Counted from the first letter of the stretch, positions 27,530-36,376 are shown. The stretch is DNA of 64,000 bases from Pseudomonadota bacterium (GCA_020160755.1 JAIUPN010000006.1:186001-250000); one strand, 5' to 3'. Notes: generated from the letters alone by a model not told the origin. Numbers and translations are program-made.

Positions 27530-28608
27530 TTTTCTACTCCAGCCTTTTTGGCTTCAATAACCACATCGTCGACGCGCCCAATAGCGTCGTGGCCCAAATC
27601 CTCAACCTCTACCAAAGCGGCATTGAGTTCGGCGCCCATCACCATACCCAATCCCACAAGGTAGAAAAAGAAGAGCGCGACCATGACACCCGCGAGGCTG
27701 CCGTAAGTTGCGTCGTAGCTGAGCAGGCTGGCCAGCAAGGGCGGCAGCGCGAGCGTTACGCCGATCCACCAGAGGGTCGTGAACAGCGCGCCGGGCCATT
27801 TGGGGAATTGCCGCCGCCGGTATTTCGACGGCGTCAGGCTGTAAAACAGCATATAGATGGCGAGGAACAGGCCAAGCCCCGACACACCGCGCGAAATCGC
27901 GACGACGCCGACCGACTGATATCGTTCGGGGAGTACGCGCGTGACGAACTGTTCGACCCCGACGATCAGCACCTGCATGCTGAACGACAGCAGCATCAGC
28001 ACGACGGCGCCGGTGATGATGCCGATCGACAGCAGCCGGTAATGGAAGAATCCCTTGGAAAAATGCGTGCCATAAGCGCGGCGGAGGATGTCGCGCACGG
28101 TCTCGATCAGGCTGCCGACGGTCCAGAGCGCGACGAGCGCGCCGAGCCACAGGAAGATGCCCGTGCGCGCCGTCATCACCTCGCGGATCGGTCCCGACAG
28201 CGCCTTGGCGACCGTCGGCGGCATCGTCGAGAAAACCGCTTCGATCGCCGCCTCACCCCCGACGCTGCCGCCGAAAAGCGACAGCGCCGCGGCGAGCAAA
28301 ATGAAGAAGGGGAACAGCGCGATCAGCGCCAGATAGGCGAGATTGCCCGCGTGGATGAAGCCGTCGGTGTAGGTGCCGACGACGACGCGGCGCGCAATGC
28401 GCCAGGCGCGTGTGCCCGGCCCGAGCTGCTCGCGGCTGCGGTCGATGACCCCCTGCGCCCGCGCGCGCAGCTTGATGCGTTTCGCGCGCTCGGCGCGCGC
28501 TTCGGGCGAGTGCGGCGAATGGCCCTCGGCCAGAAATTCCTTGCCGACCTCGTCGGCAACCTCGCGCTCGAGCGCGGCGACGATCCTTTTCTCGCTGGCG
28601 TCAGCCAC
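27526..28608 (-). CDS. YihY/BrkB family inner-membrane protein
   Basis: A 360-residue protein with about six transmembrane helices, annotated in other genomes as YihY/virulence factor BrkB. Its biochemical role is not established. Visible family pieces are GNLAYLALIALFPFFILLAAALSLFG, the VREV-type loop after TVAKALSGPI, and SLAGVMVALFFFYLVGLGMVMGAELNAAL at the end of the membrane domain. A cytosolic basic region precedes the membrane part (residues 1-70), and a short charged tail follows. It begins three bases after the dnaJ-like stop and overlaps fabI by four bases. Confidence 0.92.
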   Translation of the reverse strand: MADASEKRIVAALEREVADEVGKEFLAEGHSPHSPEARAERAKRIKLRARAQGVIDRSREQLGPGTRAWRIARRVVVGTYTDGFIHAGNLAYLALIALFPFFILLAAALSLFGGSVGGEAAIEAVFSTMPPTVAKALSGPIREVMTARTGIFLWLGALVALWTVGSLIETVRDILRRAYGTHFSKGFFHYRLLSIGIITGAVVLMLLSFSMQVLIVGVEQFVTRVLPERYQSVGVVAISRGVSGLGLFLAIYMLFYSLTPSKYRRRQFPKWPGALFTTLWWIGVTLALPPLLASLLSYDATYGSLAGVMVALFFFYLVGLGMVMGAELNAALVEVEDLGHDAIGRVDDVVIEAKKAGVEK

Positions 28609-28611
28609 GCA

Positions 28612-29547
28612 TCACACGCCAAGCTCCGCCCGCACGGCGCGGTCGTCGGTCCATTCGCTGAGCAGCGTCACCAGCGCATCGTCGTCGGCGGGCAGGTCGA
28701 CCATCAGCCGCACGAGCTGGTCGCCGCGGCCGCCGCCTTTCTGGCTGAATCCCTTGCCCTTGAGGCGCATCACCTTGCCCGACGACGATCCCGCGGGGAT
28801 CGACAGCATCACCGGCCCGTCGACGGTCGGCACCTTGATCTTCGCGCCCTTGACCGCCTCGTTCAGCGTCACCGGCAGGTCGAGACGGATGTTCGCGCCG
28901 TCGCGTTCGTAAAAGGGGTGATCCTTGACCGTGATCGTCACGATACCGTCGCCGTTGCCACCCGGCCCCGGCTGCCCCTTGCCGGCAAGGCGCATCTGCG
29001 TGCCGGTTTCGACCCCGGCGGGCAGTTTCAGGTCGATCGTGCCGCCATCGGCCAGCGTGATCCGCTGCGGCGCCTGCGTCGCGGCGTCGATGAACGATAC
29101 CGACAGACGATAAGCGACATTGGCGCCCTTCTGCGGCGGCGCGCTGCGACCGCCGAAGCCGCCGAACGGGCCGCCCGCGTTGCCGCCGCCGCGACCGCCG
29201 AACAATCCTTCGAAAATGTCGCCGAAATCGGCGCTTTCGTTCCCGAAGCCGCTGAAGCCGCCAGGGCCGGTACGCTGGTCGCCGCGGAATCCGCCTCCGC
29301 CGCCATAGCCGAAGGGCATGGCGGGATTGCCCTCACCGTCGATCTCGCCGCGATCGAACTGCGCGCGCTTCGTCTTGTCCGACAGGATGTCATACGCCTT
29401 GGTCACGTCGGAGAATTTCTCCGACGCCTTCGGGTTGTCCTTGTTCTTGTCGGGGTGCAGTTCCTTGGCGAGCTTGCGATACGCGGACTTGATCTCCGCT
29501 TCGCTTGCACTCTTCGCAACGCCCAGGGTGGAATAGGGATCGGCCAT
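28612..29547 (-). CDS. DnaJ-class chaperone of the CbpA/DjlA-type (J domain plus DnaJ C-terminal domain)
   Basis: A 311-residue class II J-protein. Residues 3-65 are the J domain with the HPD triad at 31-33 (ELHPDKNKDNP). Residues 80-150 are a Gly/Phe-rich linker (GGGGFRGDQRTGPGGFSGFG). The C-terminal substrate-binding domains begin near KGANVAYRLSVSFIDAA and have no zinc-finger Cys repeats, so it is CbpA-like rather than DnaJ proper. It should stimulate DnaK ATPase. ATG 29547 starts the J domain directly; the longer frame upstream is non-conserved. It is the first gene of the six-gene minus-strand cluster and is divergent from pdxH. Confidence 0.94.
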   Translation of the reverse strand: MADPYSTLGVAKSASEAEIKSAYRKLAKELHPDKNKDNPKASEKFSDVTKAYDILSDKTKRAQFDRGEIDGEGNPAMPFGYGGGGGFRGDQRTGPGGFSGFGNESADFGDIFEGLFGGRGGGNAGGPFGGFGGRSAPPQKGANVAYRLSVSFIDAATQAPQRITLADGGTIDLKLPAGVETGTQMRLAGKGQPGPGGNGDGIVTITVKDHPFYERDGANIRLDLPVTLNEAVKGAKIKVPTVDGPVMLSIPAGSSSGKVMRLKGKGFSQKGGGRGDQLVRLMVDLPADDDALVTLLSEWTDDRAVRAELGV

Positions 29548-29679
29548 TTTGCTCCTGTAGCCCGATAAGTGACTGGCCGTGAAGGCCCGATTGCGCCTCG
29601 ATGTGGGAATGCGCCGCAAGCGGATCAAGTTTCGCATATGCGCTCGACCATGCGCGCGCGGCGCATTATGACCGCGCGC

Positions 29680-30258
29680 ATGACGGACGATCCCTTTGCC
29701 CTGTTCGACAGCTGGTTCGCCGAAGCGCGCGCCAGCGAACCCAACGACTCCAACGCGATGGCGCTCGCGACGACGACGCCCGACGGCCACCCGTCGCTGC
29801 GCATGGTGTTGCTGAAGGGGCATGGGCCCGACGGATTCATCTTCTACACCAACCTCGACAGCCGCAAGGGCGGCGAGCTTGCGACGAACCCGCATGTCGC
29901 GTTGCTGTTTCACTGGAAATCGCTGCGGCGGCAGATTCGCATCGAAGGCGCGGTGACGCCGGTCGACGACGCGACCGCCGACGCCTATTTCGCGACGCGC
30001 AGCCGCGACAGCCAGCTTGGCGCGTGGGCGAGCAACCAGTCGCGCCCGCTCGACAGCCGTGAGACGTTCGAGACGCGCTTCGAAGAGATGCAGGCGCGGT
30101 TCGAGGGCAAGGACGTGCCGCGCCCGCCGCGCTGGTCGGGATGGCGCGCGACGCCCTCTGCCATCGAATTCTGGCAGGATCGCGCGCATCGGCTGCACGA
30201 GCGCACCCGCTTCGTGCGGACCGGCGACGGGTGGACCAGCGGGTTGCTCTACCCATGA
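29680..30258 (+). CDS. pdxH: Pyridoxamine 5'-phosphate oxidase
   Basis: A 192-residue FMN enzyme oxidising pyridoxine or pyridoxamine phosphate to pyridoxal phosphate. Conserved segments are [27 protein letters not shown] (FMN and substrate loops), [32 protein letters not shown], and the C-terminal [18 protein letters not shown] motif. ATG 29680 is selected because the conserved part starts at residue 2; the frame runs upstream through several less plausible ATGs, including 29668. No clear ribosome-binding site is seen. The stop overlaps the phzF start (ATGA). Confidence 0.95.
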   Translation: MTDDPFALFDSWFAEARASEPNDSNAMALATTTPDGHPSLRMVLLKGHGPDGFIFYTNLDSRKGGELATNPHVALLFHWKSLRRQIRIEGAVTPVDDATADAYFATRSRDSQLGAWASNQSRPLDSRETFETRFEEMQARFEGKDVPRPPRWSGWRATPSAIEFWQDRAHRLHERTRFVRTGDGWTSGLLYP

Positions 30259-31076
30259 GCGCGCCGCGCCGCCTTCCGATCAGCCAGGTCGACGCCTTTG
30301 CCGACCGCCCGTTCACCGGCAATCCGGCTGCGGTGATGCCGCTCGAAGAATGGCTTCCCGATGCGGTGCTACAGGCGATCGCGGCCGAGAATAATCTCGC
30401 CGAGACCGCCTTCCTGATCCCCGACGAGAGCGGCGAAGCCGATTATGAGCTGCGTTGGTTCACGCCGGGGGTCGAGGTCGCCCTGTGTGGCCACGCGACG
30501 CTCGCGAGCGGGCACGTGCTGCTGTCGGCCGCCCAGTGGCGCAATGACATGACGTTCCGCACGCGCAAGGCGGGGATTTTGCGCGTCGCACGAAACGGCG
30601 AGGACGAGGGCTACAAGATGGCGCTGCCCGCATACCCGCCCGCGGCGAAGGCGATGCCCGATATCGTCCGCGCGATGGGCGGCGATGTCGTCGAAACGCT
30701 GTGGCACGAGGGCGGTTATGCGTTGATCGTCTACCCCGACGCGGCGAGCGTCCGCGCGCTCGAACCCGACCTTCGCGCGCTCAAGAAGGGGGGCGATATA
30801 TTATATATCGCAACCGCGCGGGGCGCGGGCGACCCATCGGGGGCCGACGTCGTGAGCCGCGCCTTCGCGCCCGGCGCCGGGATCGACGAGGATCCGGTGA
30901 CCGGATCGGCGCACAGCGTGCTGACGCCCTATTGGACGACGCGGCTGGGGCGCGACCATTTCGCCGCCTATCAGGCGAGCGCACGCGGCGGCCATGTCGG
31001 CTGCCGCCTCGACGGCGCCATGGTCGAGCTCACCGGCACGTGCGTCACGACGCTGGTCGGCGATTTCCTGCTCTGA
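30255..31076 (+). CDS. PhzF family phenazine-biosynthesis-like isomerase
   Basis: A 273-residue protein of the PhzF/diaminopimelate-epimerase-like fold. The N-terminal [20 protein letters not shown], the catalytic Glu in [27 protein letters not shown], and the C-terminal [17 protein letters not shown] are all diagnostic. Outside phenazine producers the family's reaction is mostly unknown, and no other phenazine genes are here. ATG 30255 overlaps the pdxH stop, suggesting coupled expression with vitamin B6 synthesis, though the fold itself does not use PLP. Confidence 0.93.
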   Translation: MSAPRRLPISQVDAFADRPFTGNPAAVMPLEEWLPDAVLQAIAAENNLAETAFLIPDESGEADYELRWFTPGVEVALCGHATLASGHVLLSAAQWRNDMTFRTRKAGILRVARNGEDEGYKMALPAYPPAAKAMPDIVRAMGGDVVETLWHEGGYALIVYPDAASVRALEPDLRALKKGGDILYIATARGAGDPSGADVVSRAFAPGAGIDEDPVTGSAHSVLTPYWTTRLGRDHFAAYQASARGGHVGCRLDGAMVELTGTCVTTLVGDFLL

Positions 31077-31103
31077 AGTTTGGCGCGGTACCGGCCCGCT
31101 ATT

Positions 31104-32261
31104 TCAAAGCGCTTCGGTCAGGTCGGCGAGATGCCGGCGCAAGGCGGGGAACTGCTCGTCGGTCGTCACGCCGAGCCGCACGATCGTCACCCGCTGCGAC
31201 GGCGAGACGATGATATATTGCCCCTGATGACCGATGCAGGCGAACAGGTCGTTGGGGCCGCGGTCGGGCCATAGAGCCGGGGTCACCCCGGCAGGCCGTT
31301 TGCGATTGAGCCAGATATGCCCGCCATAGCCCGCGTCGTTCTTCGAAGGGGTGAGCATGAAGCGCATCCAGGTTTCGGGGAGCAGCCGCTGGCCGTTCAC
31401 GACGCCATGGTTGCGCAGGAATTCGCCGAACCTGGCATAGTCGCGCGCGGTCGCGTGCATGATCGACCCGCCGATCATCGTGCCGCGTGCGTCATATTCG
31501 GGCGTCAGGCTGGTCATCCCCAGCGGCTCAATCAGCCGCCCGCCGATGAAATCGCGCATCGCATCGCGGCGCGCGTCGGGGTTCCGCGACGGAGTCAGCG
31601 TGTCGGCGATGATGTCGGCGAGGATCACGCTGGTCGCCGAGCTGTAGTTGAACACCTCGTCGGGCTGCGCCGCCGCGGGCTTCGCTTCGGCAAAGCCCGC
31701 CATGTCGCCCGCGCCGCCACCGAAAAGCATCGCGACCGTATCGCCCTGCCAGACCGGATCGCCGGTCTCGACATGCTCGAGCCCCGACGACATGTGGAGC
31801 AGGCTTCGGAGCGTGATCGCGCCGCGCGGATCGCCGCTGCGCTGCCACGCCTCGACCGGCGCGGGACCGTCAAGCGACAATTGCCCGTCGGCGACGAGGA
31901 AGCCGGTGAGCACCGCGGTGATGCTTTTTGCCATCGACCAGCTGATGAGTTTCGATTCGGGGCCGAACCCGGCGGCGTAGCGTTCGTAGATCGGCTCGCC
32001 ATCGCGCAGCACATAGAGCGCGCGCGTCTGCCCCACATCGTCGGCGTCGGTGAAGAGTGCATCGGCGCGCGCGCGGACCGCAGCGGGCAAGGCTGGAAGC
32101 GGCTGCGGCGTATCGACCGCCGCGACGCCGTCGAGCGACGCCCCGAATTTCGGCGCAGGCGCGACGGGCGCCATATTGCCCTGCCCCGCCGCCTGCGTCA
32201 GCGACCAGGCGCCGAGCATCGCGAGGGCCGCACTTGCCAGCAGCCGTTTTTTCGTGATCAT
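31104..32261 (-). CDS. Serine hydrolase, class C beta-lactamase/esterase family
   Basis: A 385-residue exported protein of the beta-lactamase-like serine hydrolase fold (PF00144 type). The nucleophile motif is S109-M-A-K112, the second motif YSS occurs in FNYSSATSVIL, and HxG-like residues lie in CIGHQGQYIIVSPSQRVTIV. The N-terminus is a signal peptide (KKRLLASAALAMLGAWSLTQAAG). Many family members are esterases or peptidases, so antibiotic resistance should not be assumed. ATG 32261 begins the signal peptide; in-frame ATGs at 32282 and 32279 are alternatives. The start codon overlaps head-to-head with the opposing gene at 32260. Confidence 0.9.
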   Translation of the reverse strand: MITKKRLLASAALAMLGAWSLTQAAGQGNMAPVAPAPKFGASLDGVAAVDTPQPLPALPAAVRARADALFTDADDVGQTRALYVLRDGEPIYERYAAGFGPESKLISWSMAKSITAVLTGFLVADGQLSLDGPAPVEAWQRSGDPRGAITLRSLLHMSSGLEHVETGDPVWQGDTVAMLFGGGAGDMAGFAEAKPAAAQPDEVFNYSSATSVILADIIADTLTPSRNPDARRDAMRDFIGGRLIEPLGMTSLTPEYDARGTMIGGSIMHATARDYARFGEFLRNHGVVNGQRLLPETWMRFMLTPSKNDAGYGGHIWLNRKRPAGVTPALWPDRGPNDLFACIGHQGQYIIVSPSQRVTIVRLGVTTDEQFPALRRHLADLTEAL

Positions 32262-32688
32262 GGCTCGGGTGAATAACATCAATCAGACCGGGCCGACAAC
32301 GGGTGAGACGCCGCCGCACGCCGCGCCGCCGCCCGCCGACCCGATCCCCGCCACGAGGCCGCCGAAAGCGGCCCGCTCGAGCGGCTGCCTGCCATGGGCG
32401 ATCGGGCTCGCTGTGCTGCTTGCGGTCTTCGCGATCTGGAAATTCCCGGCGTTCAAGGCGCAGGCCGAACTGGGTTCGGCCTATGCCGCGCGCGTCGGCT
32501 GTTCGTGCCGCTATGTCCAGGGCCGCAGCCTCGAAAGCTGCCAAAGCGATTTCGAGCCCGGCATGGACATGGTGTCGCTCAGCGAGGACCCCGCAACGAA
32601 AACGATCACCGGCAGCGTCCCGCTGCTCGCGTCGCGCAGCGCGCGCCACGCGGGCGCCAGCGGCTGCCTGCTCCGCCCCGACAATTAA
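32260..32688 (+). CDS. Single-pass membrane protein with conserved cysteines, unknown function
   Basis: A 142-residue protein I do not recognise. It has a Pro/Ala-rich cytosolic N-terminus (residues 10-45), one transmembrane helix at about 48-66 (LPWAIGLAVLLAVFAIW), and a periplasmic domain with Cys residues in RVGCSCRYVQGRSLESCQSD and near the C-terminus (SGCLL), probably disulphide-bonded. Possible start ATG 32260 overlaps the opposing hydrolase ATG within CATG; GTG 32269 is an alternative. It is convergent with the small membrane gene at 32685, sharing TTAA at the stops. Functional linkage to the hydrolase is only suggested by the divergent arrangement. Confidence 0.65.
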   Translation: MARVNNINQTGPTTGETPPHAAPPPADPIPATRPPKAARSSGCLPWAIGLAVLLAVFAIWKFPAFKAQAELGSAYAARVGCSCRYVQGRSLESCQSDFEPGMDMVSLSEDPATKTITGSVPLLASRSARHAGASGCLLRPDN

Positions 32689-32930
32689 CGCCGCAAACGG
32701 AGCGCGACGAGTGCCAGCGCCGCGGGCGCACCGAAGACAAGCAGCCAGATCGTCGCTTCCTCCGCCCAGCCATATCCGGCATGGAGGACGCCAACGAGCA
32801 GGTTGCCGATCGACGCCACCAGCCAAAGCACGAGGAAGAGGCGCGTCGCCAGGGCGCCGTCCCTGATCGCCAGGCGCAGCACGACCAGCAACGCCAGCCC
32901 GGCGAGAAGCATGATCACCGTGTGCGACAT
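32685..32930 (-). CDS. Small hydrophobic protein, unknown function
   Basis: An 81-residue protein with two or three transmembrane helices (about 5-18, 28-46, 58-78) and a basic C-terminus. I recognise no family. It lies one base after the AraC regulator stop in the same direction, so the two are likely co-transcribed. Its stop overlaps the opposing cysteine-rich gene. Confidence 0.65.
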   Translation of the reverse strand: MSHTVIMLLAGLALLVVLRLAIRDGALATRLFLVLWLVASIGNLLVGVLHAGYGWAEEATIWLLVFGAPAALALVALRLRR

Positions 32931-32931
32931 C

Positions 32932-33714
32932 CTATTCCACTCCTTCCACGGATAGCGCCGCCGACCGATGGCGCCGCCGCCACTCGCCGGGCGACATGCC
33001 GATCTTGCGGCGAAAGATCGCGCAAAGATGGGCGTGGCTGGAAAAGCCGGTCGCGAAGGCGATTTCGGCGATCGTCAGCGGCCGGTTCATCAGGAACCAG
33101 CAGGCATGACGCAGCCGCTGGCGCAGCACATATTGCGCCGGCGTGCGCCCGGTCGCGCGCGTAAAGTGGACGATCAGGCTGTTCACCGACATCCCGACCT
33201 CGGCCGCCATATCCTCGACCGTCAGCTGCAGCTCGAGCTGCGTCTGGATGAATGCCATCAGGTCGTTGATGCGCTGGACAATGGCGGGAGAGTCGGGGCG
33301 GCCCGCCATCGCCGCGAGCGTCTCGTCAAGGGTTGCCAGCAGCGGGTCGGCCGCCGCCGCATCGCCCGCGAACAGCGCGCGGACAAGCGCCGCGAGCGCC
33401 ATGTCGTGATACGCCGCCAGCGCGCGCGTGCCCGGAGCGACCGTCAGCTTCGCCGCCGGGATCTCGACCTCGATCGTGCGAACCGCGCCCCCCTTTGCCG
33501 CAGCGCGATAACGACGGCCGGCCGGCACCAGCCACATTTCGCCGGGCAGCGGATCGCCGAGCGACGTTCGCTGATCGTCCTGCCAGGTTTCGAGCCAGTG
33601 GTAGCTTCCCGCCTCATACAGGATCAGCGCATGGACATCGCGTTCGATCGTCCAGCTCGACGGGCCATCGATCCGGTCAACGATCGAGGCGACCCTGAGT
33701 CCTCCCACTTCCAT
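32932..33714 (-). CDS. AraC-family transcriptional regulator
   Basis: A 260-residue regulator. The N-terminal half is a cupin-like sensing domain (EAGSYHWLETW...PGEMWLVPAGRRYRA), while the C-terminal 100 residues are the double HTH: LTVEDMAAEVGMSVNSLIVHFTRATGRTPAQYVL and LTIAEIAFATGFSSHAHLCAIFRRKIGMSPGEWRR. A promoter candidate lies at 33738-33766. The small membrane gene follows after one base. The regulated genes are unknown; the downstream small protein is a candidate. Confidence 0.92.
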   Translation of the reverse strand: MEVGGLRVASIVDRIDGPSSWTIERDVHALILYEAGSYHWLETWQDDQRTSLGDPLPGEMWLVPAGRRYRAAAKGGAVRTIEVEIPAAKLTVAPGTRALAAYHDMALAALVRALFAGDAAAADPLLATLDETLAAMAGRPDSPAIVQRINDLMAFIQTQLELQLTVEDMAAEVGMSVNSLIVHFTRATGRTPAQYVLRQRLRHACWFLMNRPLTIAEIAFATGFSSHAHLCAIFRRKIGMSPGEWRRRHRSAALSVEGVE

Positions 33715-33737
33715 TACTTGAGTATGGCAAGAATGGG

Positions 33738-33766
33738 AAAATGTGAAAGCCTGCTATATTTGCCAA
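33738..33766 (-). promoter_or_regulatory. Candidate promoter of the AraC-family gene
   Basis: On the minus strand TTGGCA (33766-33761) and CATTTT (33743-33738) are 17 bases apart, in a locally AT-rich stretch. The implied start site (about 33731) is 17 bases before the ATG at 33714. The -10 match is partial. Confidence 0.4.
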
Positions 33767-33882
33767 TTCTATGGTTAAATCGCGCCAACCAATACTTCGC
33801 CCGACTTGGTCGGGTGGAGGAAAAACGAGCGCGAACAAGATTATTTCGCGTGCCCCAGACACGTCGACACAGACCCCCCCCA

Positions 33883-33917
33883 GGCGGGCGACACGATTGT
33901 CGCCCGCCGCCTTTTTT
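33883..33917 (+). terminator. Strong rho-independent terminator on the plus strand without an upstream plus-strand gene
   Basis: A perfect 11-base-pair stem, GGCGGGCGACA with TGTCGCCCGCC, closed by CGAT (33883-33908), is followed by GCC and six T residues (33912-33917). The nearest genes on both sides run on the minus strand and the minus-strand 3' side has no T tract. The terminated transcript must therefore come from the 33715-33882 gap, suggesting a small RNA. Confidence 0.8.
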
Positions 33918-33939
33918 CCGGCAAATATAGCACCCTAAT

Positions 33940-34863
33940 TCAGGTCACGGCGAGGAACTCGTCCATCGCCAGATTGACCGCATCGGGTGCGTCCCACGGC
34001 ACGAAATGGCCGCAGTCGGGCACCTCGACGATCGTCACGCCGGGAACCAGCTCTTCCATCCCGTCGAGATTGCACGGCGGCAGCGCGACATCGTCGAGCG
34101 CCCAGATCACCAGCGTCGGGATGTCGAGCTTCGGGAACGGCACCGCCGGCGGTTCGGCATAGGGTTCGTCCATCGCGGGCACATCGATCGTCGAACCGCG
34201 ATACCAGTTGATCATCGCGCGGCAGGCGTCGCGATCCTCCCAATCCTTGAGCAGCCGGCCGATCTCGTCGGCGGGCTGGAGTCCGCCGCTCGGCACCCGC
34301 CCGGCAAAAGCATGGGCAAGGATGCCAGCAATGCCGTGCTCTTCGATGATCGCGTCGTTCGCGGGGTCGCGGAAGGTGCGGATATACTGACTCGCGGCGC
34401 GCTGGTCGGCGTCGGTCGCGAGCAGACGCTGAAAGATGCCGGGATGCGGCGCGTTCGCAATGACGGCGCGGGTCACACGGCCCGCCCACTCCGGGTGCAG
34501 CCCGCCCGGCTGGCCGCCGAGCGCGACGCCCCATGCGATCGCGCCACCCCAGTCGTGCCCGACGACCGTGAATTCACCGACGCCAAGCGCATCGGCGAGC
34601 GCGAAGATATCGGCGATCAGCTTGTCGGGCGTGTAGGATTCGATGTCCTGCGGCTTCGACGATCCGCGATAGCCACGCTGGTCGGGCGCGATGCAGCGGA
34701 AGCGCGTTGCGAAATGCGGCAATTGATGGCGCCAGGTGCGGTGCGATTCGGGAAAGCCGTGGAGAAACATCAGAACCGGCGCGCCCCGCGGCCCGATATC
34801 GACGACGTCGAGTTCGACCCCGGTAGAAAGCTTCACACGCTGCTGCTCGAAATCGCCGATCAT
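33940..34863 (-). CDS. Alpha/beta hydrolase, epoxide hydrolase/haloalkane dehalogenase-like
   Basis: A 307-residue cytosolic hydrolase. The oxyanion motif HGFPES (HGxP) and the nucleophile elbow VVGHDWGG with Asp place it in the epoxide hydrolase/dehalogenase/fluoroacetate dehalogenase branch; the catalytic His is in VEVPDCGHFVPWD and the third acid in WALDDVALPP. ATG 34863 is preferred because AGGAG is eight bases upstream; GTG 34869 is too close to it. It stands alone, followed by a repeat-containing gap upstream. The substrate (epoxide or haloacid) cannot be decided. Confidence 0.9.
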   Translation of the reverse strand: MIGDFEQQRVKLSTGVELDVVDIGPRGAPVLMFLHGFPESHRTWRHQLPHFATRFRCIAPDQRGYRGSSKPQDIESYTPDKLIADIFALADALGVGEFTVVGHDWGGAIAWGVALGGQPGGLHPEWAGRVTRAVIANAPHPGIFQRLLATDADQRAASQYIRTFRDPANDAIIEEHGIAGILAHAFAGRVPSGGLQPADEIGRLLKDWEDRDACRAMINWYRGSTIDVPAMDEPYAEPPAVPFPKLDIPTLVIWALDDVALPPCNLDGMEELVPGVTIVEVPDCGHFVPWDAPDAVNLAMDEFLAVT

Positions 34864-35011
34864 CGACACCGCTCCTTTGGTTTCTTTTCGAAACCAATCT
34901 GGCGGGGATCATCGCGGCTGGCAAGCTGAGATGACGGGGTATCGGATGAAGGAGACCCCGAAGGCCGGAATGTCGGCTTTGGGGTGGGAAGCAGCCGTTC
35001 GCTCACTCTCT

Positions 35012-35090
35012 TTCGTCATCCCGGACTTGATCCGGGATCCATAGCCGGCACCGTCGTCGTGGACCCCGGATCAAGTCCGGGGTGACGATG
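35012..35090. repeat. Intergenic palindromic repeat pair (REP/BIME-like)
   Basis: Two hairpins in inverted arrangement lie in the gap between the hydrolase and the pirin gene: TCCCGGA-CTTGA-TCCGGGA (35019-35037) and CCCCGGA-TCAAG-TCCGGGG (35064-35082), bounded by CGTCAT and GTGACG. The sequence type 'CGTCATCCCGGACTTGATCC' is a common dispersed repeat in sphingomonads. A rearranged single copy occurs at 42263. Confidence 0.85.
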
Positions 35091-35123
35091 ATAGATAGGG
35101 CAGCTTCCGGTCGCAACGGCCAT

Positions 35124-36008
35124 CTAAGGATAGCTAACCGTCTTCGGCACTTCGGGAATCGGGATAAACTCGTCGCTGTCGCCGGGGACGAGCGGGAATT
35201 TGCGGTCTTTCCACTCCTGCTTCGCCTCGTTGATGCGGTCGCGCGACGAGCTGACGAAATTCCACCAGACATGGCGCGGCGTCGTGAACGCCTCGCCGCC
35301 CAGCAGCATCACGCGCGCGTCGGTTTCGGCGCGCAGCGTCATCGCCTGCCCCGGTTTCAGGATGTAGAGGCTGTACCGGTCGAGCGCCTCGCCATCGAGG
35401 CTCGCATCGCCGAGCGCCACCAGCACCGCGCGCTCGTCGGCCTCGGCATCGATCGGGATCGTCGCCCCGGCGTTCATCAATATATCGGCATAGATGGTCG
35501 CGCTGTGCTGCGTCGTCGGCGCGGTCGCGCCCCACAGGCTGCCCATGATCACCCGCGCCGAAACATGGCCGTCCTCGACCAGCGGCAGGGCGCCCGCCGC
35601 GACATGCTCGAACGCGGGATCGATCTCTTCCTTGCCGTCGGGCAGCGCGAGCCAGGTCTGCATCCCCGAAATGCCTGACCCGGTCGCGCGTTCGCCCTGC
35701 GGCGTACGCTCCGAATGGACGATCCCGCGCCCTGCGGTCATCAGGTTGCACGCGCCCGGACGGATCGTCGCATAGGTGCCGAGGCTGTCGCGATGATCGA
35801 TCGCACCCTCGAACAAATAGGTCAGCGTCGACAGGTTGATATGCGGGTGCGGCCGCACGTCCATGCCCTGCCCGATGTCGAAATGCGCGGGGCCGAACTG
35901 ATCGACGAAGATGAACGGGCCGACCATCGTCCGTGCCTTGTTGGGCAAGGTGCGGCGCACGTCGAACGCGCCGATGTCATGGGTCGAAGGGGTGATGATG
36001 GTGAACAT
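35124..36008 (-). CDS. Pirin family protein (bicupin)
   Basis: A 294-residue pirin with two cupin domains. The metal-binding pirin motifs are present: RPHPHINLSTLTYLFEGAIDHRDSLG, and GRGIVHSERTPQ. Bacterial pirins such as YhhW act as quercetin dioxygenases in vitro; physiological roles vary. ATG 36008 overlaps the cupin stop by one base (TGATG), so translation is coupled. It is the last gene of a bolA-hypothetical-cupin-pirin group. Confidence 0.94.
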   Translation of the reverse strand: MFTIITPSTHDIGAFDVRRTLPNKARTMVGPFIFVDQFGPAHFDIGQGMDVRPHPHINLSTLTYLFEGAIDHRDSLGTYATIRPGACNLMTAGRGIVHSERTPQGERATGSGISGMQTWLALPDGKEEIDPAFEHVAAGALPLVEDGHVSARVIMGSLWGATAPTTQHSATIYADILMNAGATIPIDAEADERAVLVALGDASLDGEALDRYSLYILKPGQAMTLRAETDARVMLLGGEAFTTPRHVWWNFVSSSRDRINEAKQEWKDRKFPLVPGDSDEFIPIPEVPKTVSYP

Positions 36009-36376
36009 CAGCCAAGCCTTTCCAGCGTCTTGCGGGTCTTGTCGGTTTCGACATTGCCGGTGTTGCGCGTCGTGCCGGGTTCGAGCAGGACGACATGGCA
36101 TTCGCCGTCCAGCGCCTCCGGACAATGTTCGACGCCGTGCGGGACGATGATGAACTCGCCGGGCCCGACAATCTCGTCGCGGTCGCGAAACGCCATCTTC
36201 ATCCGGCCGGCGACGACGAGAAAGAGTTCATCCTCGACATCATGATGATGCCAGTCGAACTTGCCGTCGAGCTTGACCAGCTTCACCTGAAAATCGTTGA
36301 TGTCGCCCGCGACCCGCGGATTCCAGTGATCGCCGATGGTCGCAAAGGCGGCTGCAAGATTGACCTTGGATGCCAT
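36008..36376 (-). CDS. Single-domain cupin protein
   Basis: A 122-residue cupin of the mannose-6-phosphate-isomerase-like type. Cupin motif 1 is visible as FDWHHHDVEDELFLVVAGRMKM (His-His-His, Glu) and motif 2 as PGEFIIVPHGVEHCP (His). Metal binding is thus intact. Function unknown. It shares one base with the downstream pirin start, suggesting the two cupin-fold proteins work together or on related substrates. Confidence 0.92.
   Translation of the reverse strand: MASKVNLAAAFATIGDHWNPRVAGDINDFQVKLVKLDGKFDWHHHDVEDELFLVVAGRMKMAFRDRDEIVGPGEFIIVPHGVEHCPEALDGECHVVLLEPGTTRNTGNVETDKTRKTLERLG

Noticed and set aside
30255..31076. Phenazine biosynthesis
   Set aside because: PhzF-like proteins are common in non-producers and no other phz gene is nearby.
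31104..32261. Antibiotic-resistance beta-lactamase
   Set aside because: The SxxK and YxS motifs define the wider serine hydrolase family; there is no evidence of lactam specificity.
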